The notes: generated from the sequence alone by a model not told the origin. A DNA stretch of 58,475 nt from a bacterium BMS3Bbin05 (GCA_002897855.1 BDTO01000061.1:1-58475); one strand, 5' to 3'. Numbered from the stretch's first letter, positions 34,457 through 45,566 are shown. A program made the numbers and translations.

Positions 34457-36133
34457 ATGAATAAGTTTTTCACTATATTGATAACATTTACCTTTCTCGT
34501 TTTAATTCAGATACCTCAAGCTGATGCCTATACTTTAAACGGAGGGGTTTTTTGTGTAAACGATACAACCAATCCTGCATCGGATTTCCAGTCGGCGCTT
34601 AATGATGCTACTGCCGTGAATAATGAAATCAGACTTGCCTCCAATGTAACGGATTATATTATTACTAATAACACCCCTGGAAATACGCACTTTGAATTTA
34701 TAGGTGGTTTTTCTCTTACAATCAGCGGCGGATGGGATGCGGGCTGTATATCACAGACAAACGATCCGTCCCTGACGGTGCTTGACGGAGGAAGTGTTCA
34801 TCTTGCGGACGACGGCGGTGTTTTGTCAATTGTTATACAGGATAACACCTCCCAGGCAACCGTATCTGTTTCCAATTTGACAATCCGGAACGGGGTTACG
34901 GACGGCAGCGGCGGCGGGTTCTCATTTGACCATACAGAGACTACGGCTGGTACGGCTCTTAGTGTAACATTATCGATTGGTAATGTGATCCTGGATTCAA
35001 ACATGACGGATACTTATGGAGGCGGTATCTCGATATTCAATACCGTAAAAACGGGTGTGCTGACCGTAAATATTACCGGCAGCGTACTGAAAAACAATAG
35101 TTATGTTCAGCCTGCAGTGGGTGGCGGCGGCCCGGGGGGCATATCCATAATCGACTGGAGTGGCGCCGGGGCGGACGTCCTGATATCAAAGTGCCGGATA
35201 CTCGATAATTCGGCGGATAATTCGGGCGGTGGGCTTTACATCGATACGGATAATAAGAATGCGCTTATCGTGAATAATATAATTGCAGGCAATATCGATG
35301 AGAACGACAGCGGCGGCGGGATATATATAGAAAATTCCAGCACGGGGACCTATACAATTGTAAACAACACTATTGCCGGCAACAGCAGTAAAGGAACTCA
35401 GGCCGGTTTTAATGACGGCGGGGGACTGTATGCCCTCATTGATACGAACACATTAAATGTATACAACAATATAATATACAACAATTCGGCTTCGGTCGGC
35501 TCCGATATCAGTATCATTAATACGTCATCAACTTCCGGCAGGATAAATAACAATGATTTTGATACCGGTCCGAATGGTTTGAATATTGATGTTGCCGGTT
35601 TTATTACACAGGCCAATAATCTTCCCGATACTGATCCGCAGTTCGTTGATTCGGCCAATGGCGACTACCATCTGAAGGCCGGATCCATGGTCATCAACAG
35701 GGGAGACAATAATGCCCCGTCCGTTCCTTCCGATGACCTCGACGGGAATGCCCGCCCGCAGGATGGTGTTGTTGACATGGGTGCGTATGAGGCTGCCTTT
35801 GCCTCGGGCAGCGGCGGCTCGGATAGCGGTGGCGGCGGCTGTTTTATTGCCACGGCGGCATACGGGAGTTACATGGCGGATGATGTGGTGGTGCTGAGGC
35901 GGTTCAGGGACCGGGATCTCCTGACCAATGCACCGGGCAGGTTGTTTGTGAAGCTCTACTACAGATATTCACCTCCGGTGGCAGACTATATAGCAAAACA
36001 TGATTCACTGAGATTTATGACACGGCTTGCATTAACCCCGCTTGTCTATTCTGTAAAGTATCCGTTCGGCGCCCTGTTTATCCTGGTTATAGGCGGCGTG
36101 GCATTTATTACGAAAAAGGTGAAAACCCGGTAG
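34457..36133 (+). CDS. Secreted parallel beta-helix protein with CFI-box C-terminal anchor
   Basis: 558 aa from ATG 34457 (AGGAGG five bases before). Signal peptide ~1-24. Residues ~100-420 are right-handed beta-helix repeats ([48 protein letters not shown]) with a choice-of-anchor-Q-type ending [20 protein letters not shown] Gly/Ser linker leads to [29 protein letters not shown]...LARNAPGR-like CFI-box, and a final hydrophobic helix and basic tail ([18 protein letters not shown]). The CFI-box is a C-terminal sorting-type module of unknown enzyme. It forms an operon with the subtilase. Confidence 0.85.
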   Translation: MNKFFTILITFTFLVLIQIPQADAYTLNGGVFCVNDTTNPASDFQSALNDATAVNNEIRLASNVTDYIITNNTPGNTHFEFIGGFSLTISGGWDAGCISQTNDPSLTVLDGGSVHLADDGGVLSIVIQDNTSQATVSVSNLTIRNGVTDGSGGGFSFDHTETTAGTALSVTLSIGNVILDSNMTDTYGGGISIFNTVKTGVLTVNITGSVLKNNSYVQPAVGGGGPGGISIIDWSGAGADVLISKCRILDNSADNSGGGLYIDTDNKNALIVNNIIAGNIDENDSGGGIYIENSSTGTYTIVNNTIAGNSSKGTQAGFNDGGGLYALIDTNTLNVYNNIIYNNSASVGSDISIINTSSTSGRINNNDFDTGPNGLNIDVAGFITQANNLPDTDPQFVDSANGDYHLKAGSMVINRGDNNAPSVPSDDLDGNARPQDGVVDMGAYEAAFASGSGGSDSGGGGCFIATAAYGSYMADDVVVLRRFRDRDLLTNAPGRLFVKLYYRYSPPVADYIAKHDSLRFMTRLALTPLVYSVKYPFGALFILVIGGVAFITKKVKTR

Positions 36134-36153
36134 AGAACGGTAATCAATTCGTC

Positions 36154-38934
36154 ATGATCCTTAATAGAAAGTTTTTTTTACCTGTACTTTTCTGCCTGCT
36201 GTGTCTTGTCCTCTTTCTTGCCCCCGCTTACGGGATGTATCATAAAAAACTTCCCCTGCACAAAGGAATTGCAAAGGCGGGCCTGCTGCTGTCTTCAAAA
36301 GGGATAAAACCCCTGTACAGGAGTGGCGAGGTAATCGTCAAATTCAGGAGGAATGTTTCACCTGTCGCCATAAAGAGCGGTGTGTTTGCCCGTTCAATAT
36401 CCATTGCTAAAGAGTTCAGGTTTTTGTCTGAAAAGACGGGGCACAAATATATGCTCTTACGGTCTAAAATTAAAACAACCGAAGAGATGCTGGAGCAGCT
36501 TGGAAAAGATCCCGGTGTCGAGTATGCAGAGCCTAATTACATATGGAAAATCCAGGCCGTGCCGAACGACCCTGAATATGCAGCAGGCAATATGTGGGGG
36601 CTTGCCAGGATAAGCGCTCCAGCGGCATGGGATACGGCGACCGGTTCAAATACGGTCGTAATCGCCGACCTCGATACAGGTGTGGATTATAGCCATCCGG
36701 ACCTCACGGCAAATATGTGGGTAAATACGGGTGAGATACCCGGGAATGGAATCGATGATGACGGAGACGGGTATGTGGATGATATATATGGCTGGGATGC
36801 AACGACATGCGCAAAGTTTGATACATCGGGTCAATGTGTGACTCCGAAACCTGCCGACGGAAACCCGATGGACGATAACGGCCACGGCACTCATACGGCC
36901 GGGACTATCGGGGCGGCAGGAAATAACGCCACAGGAATAACCGGAGTCAACTGGGATGTGAATATAATGGCTGTGAAATTCCTTGGCCCCGACGGCTCCG
37001 GGACAACGGCGGATGAACTTGCTGCCATCCAGTATATTCTCGATATGAAAAACAGGGGAGTAAATATAGTTGCCATAAATGCCTCGTACGGCGGCCCGGA
37101 ATTCAGCCGGTTCCAGAAAGATGCCATTAAGATGGCCGGTGATGCCGGTATCCTCTTTGTGACTGCGGCGGGAAATGACGGGACAGACAATGAAGTGACC
37201 CCCGAATATCCATGCGACCATGACCTGCCCAATATCATTTGTGTTGCTGCAACCGACCAATCGGACAATCTGACTTCTTTTTCCAATTTCGGCGCCGGTT
37301 CGGTAGATCTCGCGGCCCCCGGGGAGGGGATACTGAGTTCAATCCCTTCTGCGCTTGCGGAAAAAACAGCGGGCCTGCATTATACCGATGCTGTTAAAAA
37401 CTATAAACTCGTCTATTTTTCTTTCGGTTTTGAAGGAATCAATGGAGTTGCGACACGTCAATCCGTTATGCAGGAGGCTCTCGCTTTCTTCGGAAATCCT
37501 TCGACGATCCTGCTTGTTGACGATGACGAGACCGGAAATTATGGGACCGATTATACTTCATTCTATACGCAGGCCCTTACCGCCAACGGGAAAACCTATA
37601 CAACCGTGACCGTCGGGAATTCCGATTTCTCCAGTTATCCGGCATCCGTTTCGTGCAGGGATTTCCCTGCATCGTTATATCCATTGTCTGACCATGACCT
37701 CGTTATCTGGTTTACGGGTGATGATTTTCTCTGCACCCTGACGGCCTCCGACCAGGACGCTATAAAAACATATCTTGATGGCGGAGGGAAACTGCTCATT
37801 ACAGGGCAGGACATAGGGTATGATCTTGTTGAAGATCCTTCATTAGGTGCGGCTGATTCCGGTAGCTTCTATAGCGGCTATCTGAAAGCCTCTTATGTTG
37901 CGGACTCCCAGCTCGCCAATCTTTTTAATGGTGACGGTACCGTCTTTTCCGGGAGAATAGATATTTCTTCATCAGGCGACGGCGCCGGAAATCAGTCTTT
38001 TATTGATGAGATAAGCCTCGTTTCACCAGCTTCGAGTGCCTTTACAGGTGATATTTATTCATACTTTAACGGCACTTCCATGGCGGCGCCGCATGTTGCG
38101 GGTGCTGTTGGTCTCATCTCCGCTCGATATCCTTCCGAGGGGCTGAGCTGCAGGCTGAACAGGGTCCTTTCAGGGGTTGATCCGGTAACTGCCCTGAACG
38201 GCAAAGTAGCAACCGGTGGGAGACTGAATCTGTATAATTCATTGGCTTCAGGTGCTATCCTGCAGAAGCAGATAACGGCAATACCGGCATCCGTTCCGTT
38301 CGGTTCGTTAAACACAGGCGGTTCGGCTTCACGCACGATCACTGTAATGAACAGCGGAAACGCCGGTCCATTGAATATCGCTTCCATTGCCGTCAGCGGG
38401 GCGGGCAGTTCGGATTTCAGCGTGTCGCCGGATACCTGCCCGGGTCTTACCCCTGCAATATCCGCCTGCGGCAGTTGTTCGGTTACCGTTACCTTTTCGC
38501 CGTCTTCACCCGGTTCAAAGAGTGCAATCCTTGCCATCTCTTCCGACGACCCTGCAAACCCTGTTATCGATGTGTCATTGACCGGGTCAGTGCCCGGTTC
38601 ACCCCCTGGTTACGGTACATCCGGCGGTGGCGGCGGCTGTTTCATAGCTACGGCGGCATACGGGAGTTACATGGCGGACGATGTGATGGTCCTGAGGCGG
38701 TTCAGGGACCGGGATCTCCTGACCAATGCACCGGGCAGGTTGTTTGTGAAGCTCTATTACAGATATTCACCACCAATAGCTGACTATATAGCAAAACATG
38801 ATTCACTGAGATTTATGACACGGCTTGCGTTAACCCCGCTTGTCTATTCTGTAAAGTATCCGTTCGGCGCCCTGTTTGTCCTGATGTTCGGGGGTGCGCT
38901 TATTATAAGGAGAAGGGTCAGAGAAGTTGATTAG
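36154..38934 (+). CDS. Subtilisin-family (S8) serine protease with inserted domain and CFI-box C-terminus
   Basis: 926 aa. Signal ~1-27; I9-like propeptide ~50-133 ([11 protein letters not shown]...[11 protein letters not shown]). Catalytic triad complete: Asp174 ([13 protein letters not shown]), His244 ([14 protein letters not shown]), Ser642 ([14 protein letters not shown]), oxyanion Asn341. About 230 residues (~400-632) are inserted between the Asn and Ser motifs, including [16 protein letters not shown] and [17 protein letters not shown] choice-of-anchor-D Ig-like domain (~710-820) follows, then the same CFI-box and helix as the upstream gene. Probably a cell-surface protease; the neighbour may be a substrate or partner. 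Confidence 0.92.
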   Translation: MILNRKFFLPVLFCLLCLVLFLAPAYGMYHKKLPLHKGIAKAGLLLSSKGIKPLYRSGEVIVKFRRNVSPVAIKSGVFARSISIAKEFRFLSEKTGHKYMLLRSKIKTTEEMLEQLGKDPGVEYAEPNYIWKIQAVPNDPEYAAGNMWGLARISAPAAWDTATGSNTVVIADLDTGVDYSHPDLTANMWVNTGEIPGNGIDDDGDGYVDDIYGWDATTCAKFDTSGQCVTPKPADGNPMDDNGHGTHTAGTIGAAGNNATGITGVNWDVNIMAVKFLGPDGSGTTADELAAIQYILDMKNRGVNIVAINASYGGPEFSRFQKDAIKMAGDAGILFVTAAGNDGTDNEVTPEYPCDHDLPNIICVAATDQSDNLTSFSNFGAGSVDLAAPGEGILSSIPSALAEKTAGLHYTDAVKNYKLVYFSFGFEGINGVATRQSVMQEALAFFGNPSTILLVDDDETGNYGTDYTSFYTQALTANGKTYTTVTVGNSDFSSYPASVSCRDFPASLYPLSDHDLVIWFTGDDFLCTLTASDQDAIKTYLDGGGKLLITGQDIGYDLVEDPSLGAADSGSFYSGYLKASYVADSQLANLFNGDGTVFSGRIDISSSGDGAGNQSFIDEISLVSPASSAFTGDIYSYFNGTSMAAPHVAGAVGLISARYPSEGLSCRLNRVLSGVDPVTALNGKVATGGRLNLYNSLASGAILQKQITAIPASVPFGSLNTGGSASRTITVMNSGNAGPLNIASIAVSGAGSSDFSVSPDTCPGLTPAISACGSCSVTVTFSPSSPGSKSAILAISSDDPANPVIDVSLTGSVPGSPPGYGTSGGGGGCFIATAAYGSYMADDVMVLRRFRDRDLLTNAPGRLFVKLYYRYSPPIADYIAKHDSLRFMTRLALTPLVYSVKYPFGALFVLMFGGALIIRRRVREVD

Positions 38935-38972
38935 TGTAACTGGACAGTAGCCGGATAAAGTGGGTAGTGGAT

Positions 38973-39003
38973 AAAAGGGCGGCGCTTAATACGCCGTCCT
39001 TTT
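38973..39003 (+). terminator. Intrinsic terminator after the subtilase
   Basis: AAAAGGGCGGCG / CGCCGTCCTTTT stem of 12 pairs with one G-T wobble and a 7-nt loop; the T-run forms the 3' arm. It starts 38 nt after the subtilase stop codon. Confidence 0.7.
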
Positions 39004-39277
39004 CATGTGGTTTGCCCCGGATTTTAAAATTTCAATGTCTTCGTGTTAGAATTAAAATTGTTTCCGGCAGTGGACTGAGACGGACTAAAGACTTGAGAAA
39101 AGAGTTAAAAGCATGTTGCACTGATTTAAACAGACTTAAGAAAAGGCTTAAAGAATATATTCAGCCACAGACTGACACAGACATAAAGAGAAGAATAAAG
39201 GGCTATATATGGTTTTAAAATAAAAAGAAAGAATTTTTTTAAAAAGTCTGTGTAAGTCTGTGGCAAAGAAGAAAAAG

Positions 39278-39568
39278 ACATATTCAGCCGCGGATTTGCG
39301 CGGAGGAACACTGATAAGAAAATTTAAAAGTTATTTAAATCTGTGATAATTTGCAGATATCTGCGGCAAAGAAAGAAAAGACTTTTTTGGCCACAGACTG
39401 GCACGGACTAAAAACTTAAGAAAATGCTGAAGGCTTGAGACTAAAAATAAATGGAGATATTATGGTTTTAAATTAATAAGGATTCTTTTAAAAAAGTCTG
39501 TGAGAGTCTGTGGCTGAAAGTTTTTTTTGTAGTTGTGGTTATATTGTTCGAAGAACTACCGGAAGAAC
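39278..39568. repeat. Long dispersed repeat, family 4, copy A
   Basis: About 290 bp nearly identical to 50514-50812, e.g. AAAAGTTATTTAAATCTGTG, CTGCGGCAAAGAAAGAAAAG, AATAAATGGAGATATTATGG. It is rich in imperfect AGTCTGTGGC / GCCACAGACT and CAGCCACGGATT motifs; similar shorter ones fill 39060-39277. The whole 38935-39594 gap has no convincing gene. Confidence 0.8.
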
Positions 39569-39594
39569 TTATATTTTATTCAGGAGGTTTATAA

Positions 39595-40086
39595 ATGTCT
39601 GAAGAAAAAGAAATTGCAGAACTGGATGAGAAGCTGGGAGACTATAAAACGAAGGTGAAGACGGCAACGAGGGGCATCCTTACATGGGACAAGGACCTGA
39701 TATTTACCGGCAGGACTTCAAGCGGGTATCCCATAGAGTTCGATGCAAGGGTTGAATGGGGATGCATGCCCACCGAAGGCCTTTTACTGAGCCTCGCCGG
39801 TTGCATGTCGATAGATTCGGTCTCGTTTCTCCGGAAGATGAAATGTGAGTTTAAAAGTTACAAGCTGGAAATTAGTGGAGACCGGAATCCTGTGCCCCCA
39901 CAATATTACAAGTCAATTCATATGAAACTCATATTTGAGGGAGAGGGTTTTACGGATAAAAAAATCCGGAGGGCAATCGCCCTTTCTCAGGAAAAATACT
40001 GCTCTGTATATCACTCGCTCAGAAAGGACCTTAAGGTGAGTGTCGGTTATGTTATCAATAACGGTGAAGAAGTTAAGTACAAATAA
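39595..40086 (+). CDS. OsmC/Ohr-family protein
   Basis: 163 aa. Blocks TGRTSSGYPIEFDARVEWGCMPTEGLLLSLAGCMSIDSVSFLRKM and QEKYCSVYHSLRKDL hold the two reactive-type cysteines (about 63 and 139) in the OsmC arrangement. Ohr/OsmC proteins reduce organic hydroperoxides with thiol cofactors. This sub-group with a leading charged segment (EEKEIAELDEKLGDYKTKVKTATRG) is less studied. Strong Shine-Dalgarno CAGGAGG. Not obviously in an operon with selB, 104 nt downstream. Confidence 0.85.
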   Translation: MSEEKEIAELDEKLGDYKTKVKTATRGILTWDKDLIFTGRTSSGYPIEFDARVEWGCMPTEGLLLSLAGCMSIDSVSFLRKMKCEFKSYKLEISGDRNPVPPQYYKSIHMKLIFEGEGFTDKKIRRAIALSQEKYCSVYHSLRKDLKVSVGYVINNGEEVKYK

Positions 40087-40190
40087 AGTTCTCTGTCACG
40101 GATTAATGCGGATGACCACGGATAAATTCTTTTAAAATAAAATCTGTTCTGGTCTGCGCCGGTCTGCGGCTAAAATAGAGAGGCACCACA

Positions 40191-42068
40191 ATGCGTTATA
40201 TCATAATGGGTACGGCGGGTCATATTGACCATGGCAAGAGTGCCATTGTCAAGGCCCTTACAGGTACCGACCCCGACAGGTTAAAAGAGGAGAAGGCGAG
40301 AGGTATTACTATAGACCTCGGGTTTGCGGAGCTTTCCTGGCCGGGCGGTCCCGATGTCGGCATAGTCGACGTCCCGGGGCATGAAAGGCTGATAAAAAAC
40401 ATGCTTGCCGGTGCCGGCGGTCTTGATATCGTTCTCTTTGTTATTGCCGCTGATGAGGGTATAATGCCTCAGAGCAGGGAACACCTCGCCATATGCAACC
40501 TTCTTGATATCCAGACAGGCCTTATTGCAGTAACCAAATCCGACCTCGTTGAGCCCGACTGGCTCGAACTTGTCATGGAGGAAGTCAGGGATTTTGTGAA
40601 GGGAAGTTTTCTTGAAGGGGCGGATATTGTCGCGGTTTCTTCTAAAACAGGGGAAAACATAGAGAATCTAAAAGAAAAGATAAAAGGACTTGCACTCGGG
40701 GCAGAACCAAAGAGGTCCAACGGTATGTTCAGACTGCCGATGGACAGGGTATTTACCCTTAAAGGTTTTGGCACGGTCGTAACCGGCACTGCCCTTTCCG
40801 GGAGGCTCAATGTAGATGACAAGGTTGAGATACAGCCCTCCGGGATCAAGAGCAGGGTGAGGGGGCTTCAGAGTCATGGCAAGTCCATTCGGACCGCCCT
40901 TGCAGGACAGAGGGTGGCGGTGAATCTCCAGGGTGTGGAAAAAGACGACCTGCACAGGGGTGATGTTGTGGTACTTCCGGACAGGATATACCCGACCAGG
41001 TCGCTCGATGCAGCTATAGAACTGCTTAAGGGCGCCCCGGAAGTGAAAAACAGGAGCCAGGCCCATCTGCATATCGGGACCTCCGAGTCGGTCGCACGTA
41101 TCATTCTTTATGATTCGGATGCAATAAAAGGAGGGCAGAAGGGGTTTTGCCAACTCCGGCTTGAGTTTCCGGTCACAGCAATGTCCGGGGACCGTTTTGT
41201 AATAAGGAGGCTTTCGCCTGTAAAGACCATTGGCGGGGGGGCTGTACTCGATCCACACCCTTACAGGAGGCGAAAGAAAGACGGGGTTGATGATCTCAGG
41301 GTGTACGATCAGGGGTCGGTGAAGGATAAGATATCTGTCAAGATAAGAAAAACCGGTGCGAAGGGGATGGCGCTGAAACTCATAGAGGGATGGATCGATG
41401 AGCAGAAGGATGAAATTAACAGATGCATCGAGGAATTAAAAAAAGAGGGCAGGATTATCCTGTTTGATAATGTTCTGCTTCATTCTGATACTTTTAACGT
41501 TCTTGGCGATAAAATTCTGGGGATGCTGAGTAAGTATCATAAGGAAAACCCCCTGGAAGCCGGTATGCCGAAAGAGGTCCTCCGCAGGAGGCTCCGGATG
41601 GAAAACAGGATGTTCATGGCTGTTATTTCGAGGATCAGGGGAGCAGTTATGACCGGTGATCTTGTCCATTTAGAGGGGTTTAAAGTCGCCCTTTCAGGCG
41701 CTGATGAAGAAACGAAAGAGAGGATAGTTGATATGTTGAGGAAAGGGGGATTCAGACCACCGTTCAAGGAAGAGATTGCGAAAGAGTTGTCAAGAAGCCC
41801 GAGGGAGATCGGGGATATATTGAAAATACTTTCAAAGGAGGGCCATGTTGAGAGGATCAACGATTCGGTCTATCTGATCCGTGAACTTGTGGACCCGCTC
41901 CTTTCGAAGGTCCGGGGGTTTTTTGCCCGGAAAGGGGAGATGACAGTTGCAGAGTTCAGGGATCTGCTGGATACATCGAGGAAATATGCGCTCCCGTTCC
42001 TGGAATATCTTGACACAAATAAGGTTACAATAAGAGTCGGTGAAGTGAGGAAGATGGTGAAAAAATAA
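40191..42068 (+). CDS. selB: Selenocysteine-specific translation elongation factor SelB
   Basis: 625 aa, usual length. G1 [19 protein letters not shown], the [12 protein letters not shown] switch region, G3 [15 protein letters not shown]4 TKSD. Domains II and III follow, and the C-terminal third has winged-helix repeats that bind the SECIS hairpin ([58 protein letters not shown]). It delivers Sec-tRNA to UGA codons. Its stop overlaps the start of the M16 peptidase gene by one base. With selC and selD in the window this shows that UGA can be read as selenocysteine. Confidence 0.96.
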   Translation: MRYIIMGTAGHIDHGKSAIVKALTGTDPDRLKEEKARGITIDLGFAELSWPGGPDVGIVDVPGHERLIKNMLAGAGGLDIVLFVIAADEGIMPQSREHLAICNLLDIQTGLIAVTKSDLVEPDWLELVMEEVRDFVKGSFLEGADIVAVSSKTGENIENLKEKIKGLALGAEPKRSNGMFRLPMDRVFTLKGFGTVVTGTALSGRLNVDDKVEIQPSGIKSRVRGLQSHGKSIRTALAGQRVAVNLQGVEKDDLHRGDVVVLPDRIYPTRSLDAAIELLKGAPEVKNRSQAHLHIGTSESVARIILYDSDAIKGGQKGFCQLRLEFPVTAMSGDRFVIRRLSPVKTIGGGAVLDPHPYRRRKKDGVDDLRVYDQGSVKDKISVKIRKTGAKGMALKLIEGWIDEQKDEINRCIEELKKEGRIILFDNVLLHSDTFNVLGDKILGMLSKYHKENPLEAGMPKEVLRRRLRMENRMFMAVISRIRGAVMTGDLVHLEGFKVALSGADEETKERIVDMLRKGGFRPPFKEEIAKELSRSPREIGDILKILSKEGHVERINDSVYLIRELVDPLLSKVRGFFARKGEMTVAEFRDLLDTSRKYALPFLEYLDTNKVTIRVGEVRKMVKK

Positions 42069-43492
42069 TGAGGATGAAAGATTTGAAAATCCCCCTTTAT
42101 CCCTCCTTGCCGGGGGGGAATCACAAGGTTGTATTTCAGACAGCCCCTTTTTATAGCAAAAACGGGCAAGGGAAGGGTGGCAGGCGGATTTTTTGCAATG
42201 CTTTTTTCGTAATTCTTTTTATCTTTTTTCTTTCAGTGTTCCCACCTCCTCTTTGTGCAGAGGTCAGGGAATATCATCTCGACAACGGCCTCAAGATTCT
42301 CGTGGCAGAAGACCACAAGGCACCCATTGCTACATTTCAGGTATGGTACAGGGTCGGGTCGATGGATGATCCGTCCGGCGAGAAGGGAATCAGCCACCTG
42401 CTCGAGCATATGATGTTCAAGGGCACGCCAAAGTACGGCTCCAAGGTATTTTCAAGGATTATACAGAAAAACGGCGGCCAGGATAACGCATATACTACGA
42501 GGGATTATACTGCATATTTTGAAACACTTTCTTCCGACAGGCTTGATATACCCATAAACTTCGAGGCTGACAGGATGCGGAACCTGCTGCTCGATCCTGC
42601 ATCTCTCAAGTCTGAGGAGAAGGTGGTTATGGAAGAGAGAAGGCTGCGCAATGAAGATGACCCGCGGAGTTCTCTGTTTGAGGAGGTTATGGCGGCGGCT
42701 TTCAAGGCGCATCCGTATCAATATCCCGTAATAGGCTGGATGTCCGACATAAAGTCCGTCAGCCATGATGAGATATCCAAGTATTACAGGGCATATTATT
42801 CTCCTGATAATGCATTTATTGTGGTGACAGGTGATGTTGAACCCGGGCAGATCTATAAAAACATAAAAAGGGCCTTTGGTGATATCCCCGTCGGCAAAGG
42901 CAGGTCCGAAATCAACACGGTTGAACCCGTGCAGAGGGGAGAAAAGAGAATCTTTCTGGAGATGGAGGCCAAGCTGCCTTATGTTCTGATAGCATATCAT
43001 ACCCCGGTTTTTCCCGATGATGACAGTTATGCATTAGATGTGCTTGAGAGTATACTGTCCGGCAAGAGCGGAAGACTGTACAGAAATGTGGTACACAACA
43101 GCGATGCCGTACTGGATGCCTTTGCGGAATATATGGAGATGTATGTTGACCCGATGCTCTTTCTTCTGGGAGGGACAGCGGCTCCTGGTAATGACCCGGG
43201 CCGGGTTGAGAAGGCGCTTTATGGACAGATTGATCTACTGAAAAAAGAAGCTCCTGCCGATAGAGAGGTTCAGAAAGCAAAAAACCAGGTAGAAGCGTCT
43301 TTTATCATGCAGCAGGATTCACTCTACATGCAGGCGAGGGTGATAGGGATGTTCGAGATCCTTGGGGGATGGAGGCTGAAGGATAAATACCTCGAAGGCA
43401 TCAGGAACGTCACGCCTGAAGATGTCCGGAGGGTAGCGAAGAAATATTTCACCAGGGAGAACAGGACTGTCGGGATACTGATACCAAAATAA
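42068..43492 (+). CDS. M16 zinc peptidase (active subunit)
   Basis: 474 aa. An exported protein whose signal helix (FFVILFIFFLSVFPPPLCA) is preceded by ~40 residues encoded by a CCCCCTTTATCCC...GGGGG dispersed-repeat-like sequence. Zinc motif HLLEHMMFKG (HxxEH) and the downstream Glu in EKVVMEERRLRNEDDP. Second half has the inactive M16 lobe. It is followed by a second M16 gene lacking the zinc motif, the usual alpha/beta-type heterodimer of periplasmic PqqL-like proteases. Confidence 0.92.
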   Translation: MRMKDLKIPLYPSLPGGNHKVVFQTAPFYSKNGQGKGGRRIFCNAFFVILFIFFLSVFPPPLCAEVREYHLDNGLKILVAEDHKAPIATFQVWYRVGSMDDPSGEKGISHLLEHMMFKGTPKYGSKVFSRIIQKNGGQDNAYTTRDYTAYFETLSSDRLDIPINFEADRMRNLLLDPASLKSEEKVVMEERRLRNEDDPRSSLFEEVMAAAFKAHPYQYPVIGWMSDIKSVSHDEISKYYRAYYSPDNAFIVVTGDVEPGQIYKNIKRAFGDIPVGKGRSEINTVEPVQRGEKRIFLEMEAKLPYVLIAYHTPVFPDDDSYALDVLESILSGKSGRLYRNVVHNSDAVLDAFAEYMEMYVDPMLFLLGGTAAPGNDPGRVEKALYGQIDLLKKEAPADREVQKAKNQVEASFIMQQDSLYMQARVIGMFEILGGWRLKDKYLEGIRNVTPEDVRRVAKKYFTRENRTVGILIPK

Positions 43493-43533
43493 GTTCAGCC
43501 ACGGATGGACACGGATTATACAAGGATATCGGC

Positions 43534-44877
43534 ATGATTAGGGAAAAGAATAAAATTAATAGGAGATCAGGGGCTCTCTTAATACTGATCTATGCACTAT
43601 TGCTGTTGATGCCCCGATTTTCTTATGCACTTGATGCACAACGGGAGGTCATGGATAATGGGCTGGTGGTTTTGCATTCCGAAAGGGATAATCTTCCCAT
43701 TGTTCAGGTGACACTTCTGATAAAGGGTTCACCTCTTGATGAACCTGCAGATAAGGGAGGGCTTGCGAACCTTACCGCGAGGATGCTCGTTGAAGGAACG
43801 ACAGCACGTACCTCGGAGCAGATAAGCGGGGAGATAGAGTTTGTAGGCGGAAGTATAGGTGCATCCGCTGATTATGATTATACCCTTGTGACACTCTCTG
43901 TCCTGAAAAAAGATATAGATAAAGGTTTTGCTCTCTTTTCCGATATAGTTCTGAATCCGTCTTTCCCCAACAATGAACTCGCGAACAAAAAGAGACTCAT
44001 CAGGGGGGAGATCAGGCAGAGCGGGGAGGATCCCCAGTATGTTGCCGGCAGGGCATTCAGTGAGGCCGTTTACGGAAACCATCCATATGGCAGGCCGGTT
44101 ACCGGGACCATAGAAAGCATCGGGAATATCTCGCGCAAAGACCTTGTCGATTTTCATCGCGCCTATTATCTTCCCGATAACAGTATACTTTCTGTTTCAG
44201 GAGACCTCGGCATTTCCGAACTCAGGCAACTGATTGGAAAATATTTATCAAAATGGAAGAGGGGTGTTGTGCCTGCAAGAAAGCAATATACTGCAAATTC
44301 CATTTTATCTCCAAAGGTTATAATGATTGACAAAAAGATCGAGCAGGCAAATATCATACTCGGCCATATAGGTATAAAAAGGTCCAATCCTGATTATTAT
44401 GCAGTGTCTGTAATGAACTACATCCTCGGCGGTGGAGGATTTTCATCGAGACTCATGGAGACTATAAGGGATAAGATGGGCCTTGCATATGATGTGCACA
44501 GTTATTTTACAGTTTCAAAGCAGAGAGGCGTATTTGAGGTAGGGGTACAGACGAGGAATAAAACTGCAAATAGAGTAGTGGCAGAGATCCTTAAGCAGAT
44601 TAAGAGGATGCAGAACGAAAATGTAACAGGAACTGAACTTACGGATGCAATCTCCTATCTGACCGGAAGTTTCCCCAGAAGGCTTGACACAATGGCAAAG
44701 TTTTCGCGACTGCTTGCACTTGTTGAATTTTACGGTCTGGGACTTGACTACGATTCCAGTTACATGGAAAATGTTAAAAAAGTAACCATTGCAGATGTCC
44801 GCAGGGCAGCGAAAAAGTATCTGCATCCCGACAAATATGTGCTGGTTATAGTTGCAGACCGGAAAAAGGTCAGGTAA
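43534..44877 (+). CDS. M16 peptidase-like protein (zinc ligands absent)
   Basis: 447 aa with signal helix (LLILIYALLLLMPRFSYA). The HxxEH position reads GLANLTARMLVEGT, so it has no zinc site. The rest keeps the family pattern (GEIEFVGGSIGASADYDYTLVTLSVLKKD, RKQYTANSILSPKVIMIDK, YILGGGGFSSRLMETIRDKMGLAYDVHSYF with the R/Y substrate-binding pair). It probably forms the non-catalytic half of a heterodimer with the preceding gene, 41 nt away. Confidence 0.9.
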   Translation: MIREKNKINRRSGALLILIYALLLLMPRFSYALDAQREVMDNGLVVLHSERDNLPIVQVTLLIKGSPLDEPADKGGLANLTARMLVEGTTARTSEQISGEIEFVGGSIGASADYDYTLVTLSVLKKDIDKGFALFSDIVLNPSFPNNELANKKRLIRGEIRQSGEDPQYVAGRAFSEAVYGNHPYGRPVTGTIESIGNISRKDLVDFHRAYYLPDNSILSVSGDLGISELRQLIGKYLSKWKRGVVPARKQYTANSILSPKVIMIDKKIEQANIILGHIGIKRSNPDYYAVSVMNYILGGGGFSSRLMETIRDKMGLAYDVHSYFTVSKQRGVFEVGVQTRNKTANRVVAEILKQIKRMQNENVTGTELTDAISYLTGSFPRRLDTMAKFSRLLALVEFYGLGLDYDSSYMENVKKVTIADVRRAAKKYLHPDKYVLVIVADRKKVR

Positions 44878-44952
44878 AAGAGATTTTGCAAGAGATAAAC
44901 ACCGAGGCAGCATGGAAACCAAAGACATACATTTAGCCATATCTGTAAAAAA

Positions 44953-45033
44953 ATGACTCATATTCTCCATGAAGAGGAGGATCATCTTGAAGAGTTCAGG
45001 GAGCAACTTGAATCCCTGACCGGGAGGAAATAA
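44953..45033 (+). pseudogene. Ferritin-like/bacterioferritin-type C-terminal relic
   Basis: A 26-codon frame reading MTHILHEEEDHLEEFREQLE...TGRK, like the last helix of bacterioferritin-type proteins (I..EEEEH...). Its TAA overlaps the ATG of the methyltransferase (TAATG), so it may now act as a leader peptide. The remaining ferritin-like gene is absent. Confidence 0.4.
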
Positions 45034-45566
45034 TGGTATGCCCGTCTGCATTGGCATTTATCCTGAACAATCCCGTGAGGCGAGCGCTCACCGACAGGCA
45101 TGCCGTCATCGCGGAGTCGCATATCGATAAAAAATCCATCGTTCTTGAAGTCGGGGCGGGAAACGGATTTTTTACAGAAGTGCTTGTCCATGAGGCAAAA
45201 AAGGTATATGCCGTTGAACTCCAGAGCGGGATGATCAGGAAACTTCGGAAGAGGATTCCTGCCTCTGCAGATAATGTAGAAATTATAGAAATGCACATAG
45301 CGGACCTGGAGCTTGTTCCGGGTATTGTTGATGTGGCATTTTTTTATTATGCATTTCATGAGGTGGACAACCAGGAGAAGGCGGCGGAAAAGACCGGCAG
45401 GGCTGTGCGGAAGGGCGGCTGGCTGAGCCTGTATGAGCCGAGAGTGGAAGTCAGCGCCGCCATGATGGAATCCTCGGTAGCCATGTTTGAAAAAACGGGC
45501 TTTGTGAGGGAGGCCGGCAGGGAATCTTTTTTTACCAGGTTTGCGGGGTTGAGAAAGGAGAGATAA
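45033..45566 (+). CDS. Class I SAM-dependent methyltransferase
   Basis: 177 aa. Motif I VLEVGAGNGFFTEVLV (about residues 38-53), motif II YAVELQSGMI, motif IV VDVAFFYYAFHEVDNQEKAAEKTGRAVRKGG. Length and layout match small Methyltransf_11/31-type proteins. Substrate unknown. GGGAGGAAATA is the Shine-Dalgarno, located in the preceding relic frame. Confidence 0.85.
   Translation: MVCPSALAFILNNPVRRALTDRHAVIAESHIDKKSIVLEVGAGNGFFTEVLVHEAKKVYAVELQSGMIRKLRKRIPASADNVEIIEMHIADLELVPGIVDVAFFYYAFHEVDNQEKAAEKTGRAVRKGGWLSLYEPRVEVSAAMMESSVAMFEKTGFVREAGRESFFTRFAGLRKER

Noticed and set aside
36646-37260. 204-codon minus-strand open frame
   Set aside because: Antisense to the subtilase catalytic domain with intact triad.
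38967-39218. 83-codon open frame in the gap after the subtilase
   Set aside because: Starts inside the terminator hairpin and is made of AGTCTGTG-type repeat sequence; no Shine-Dalgarno or protein-like composition.
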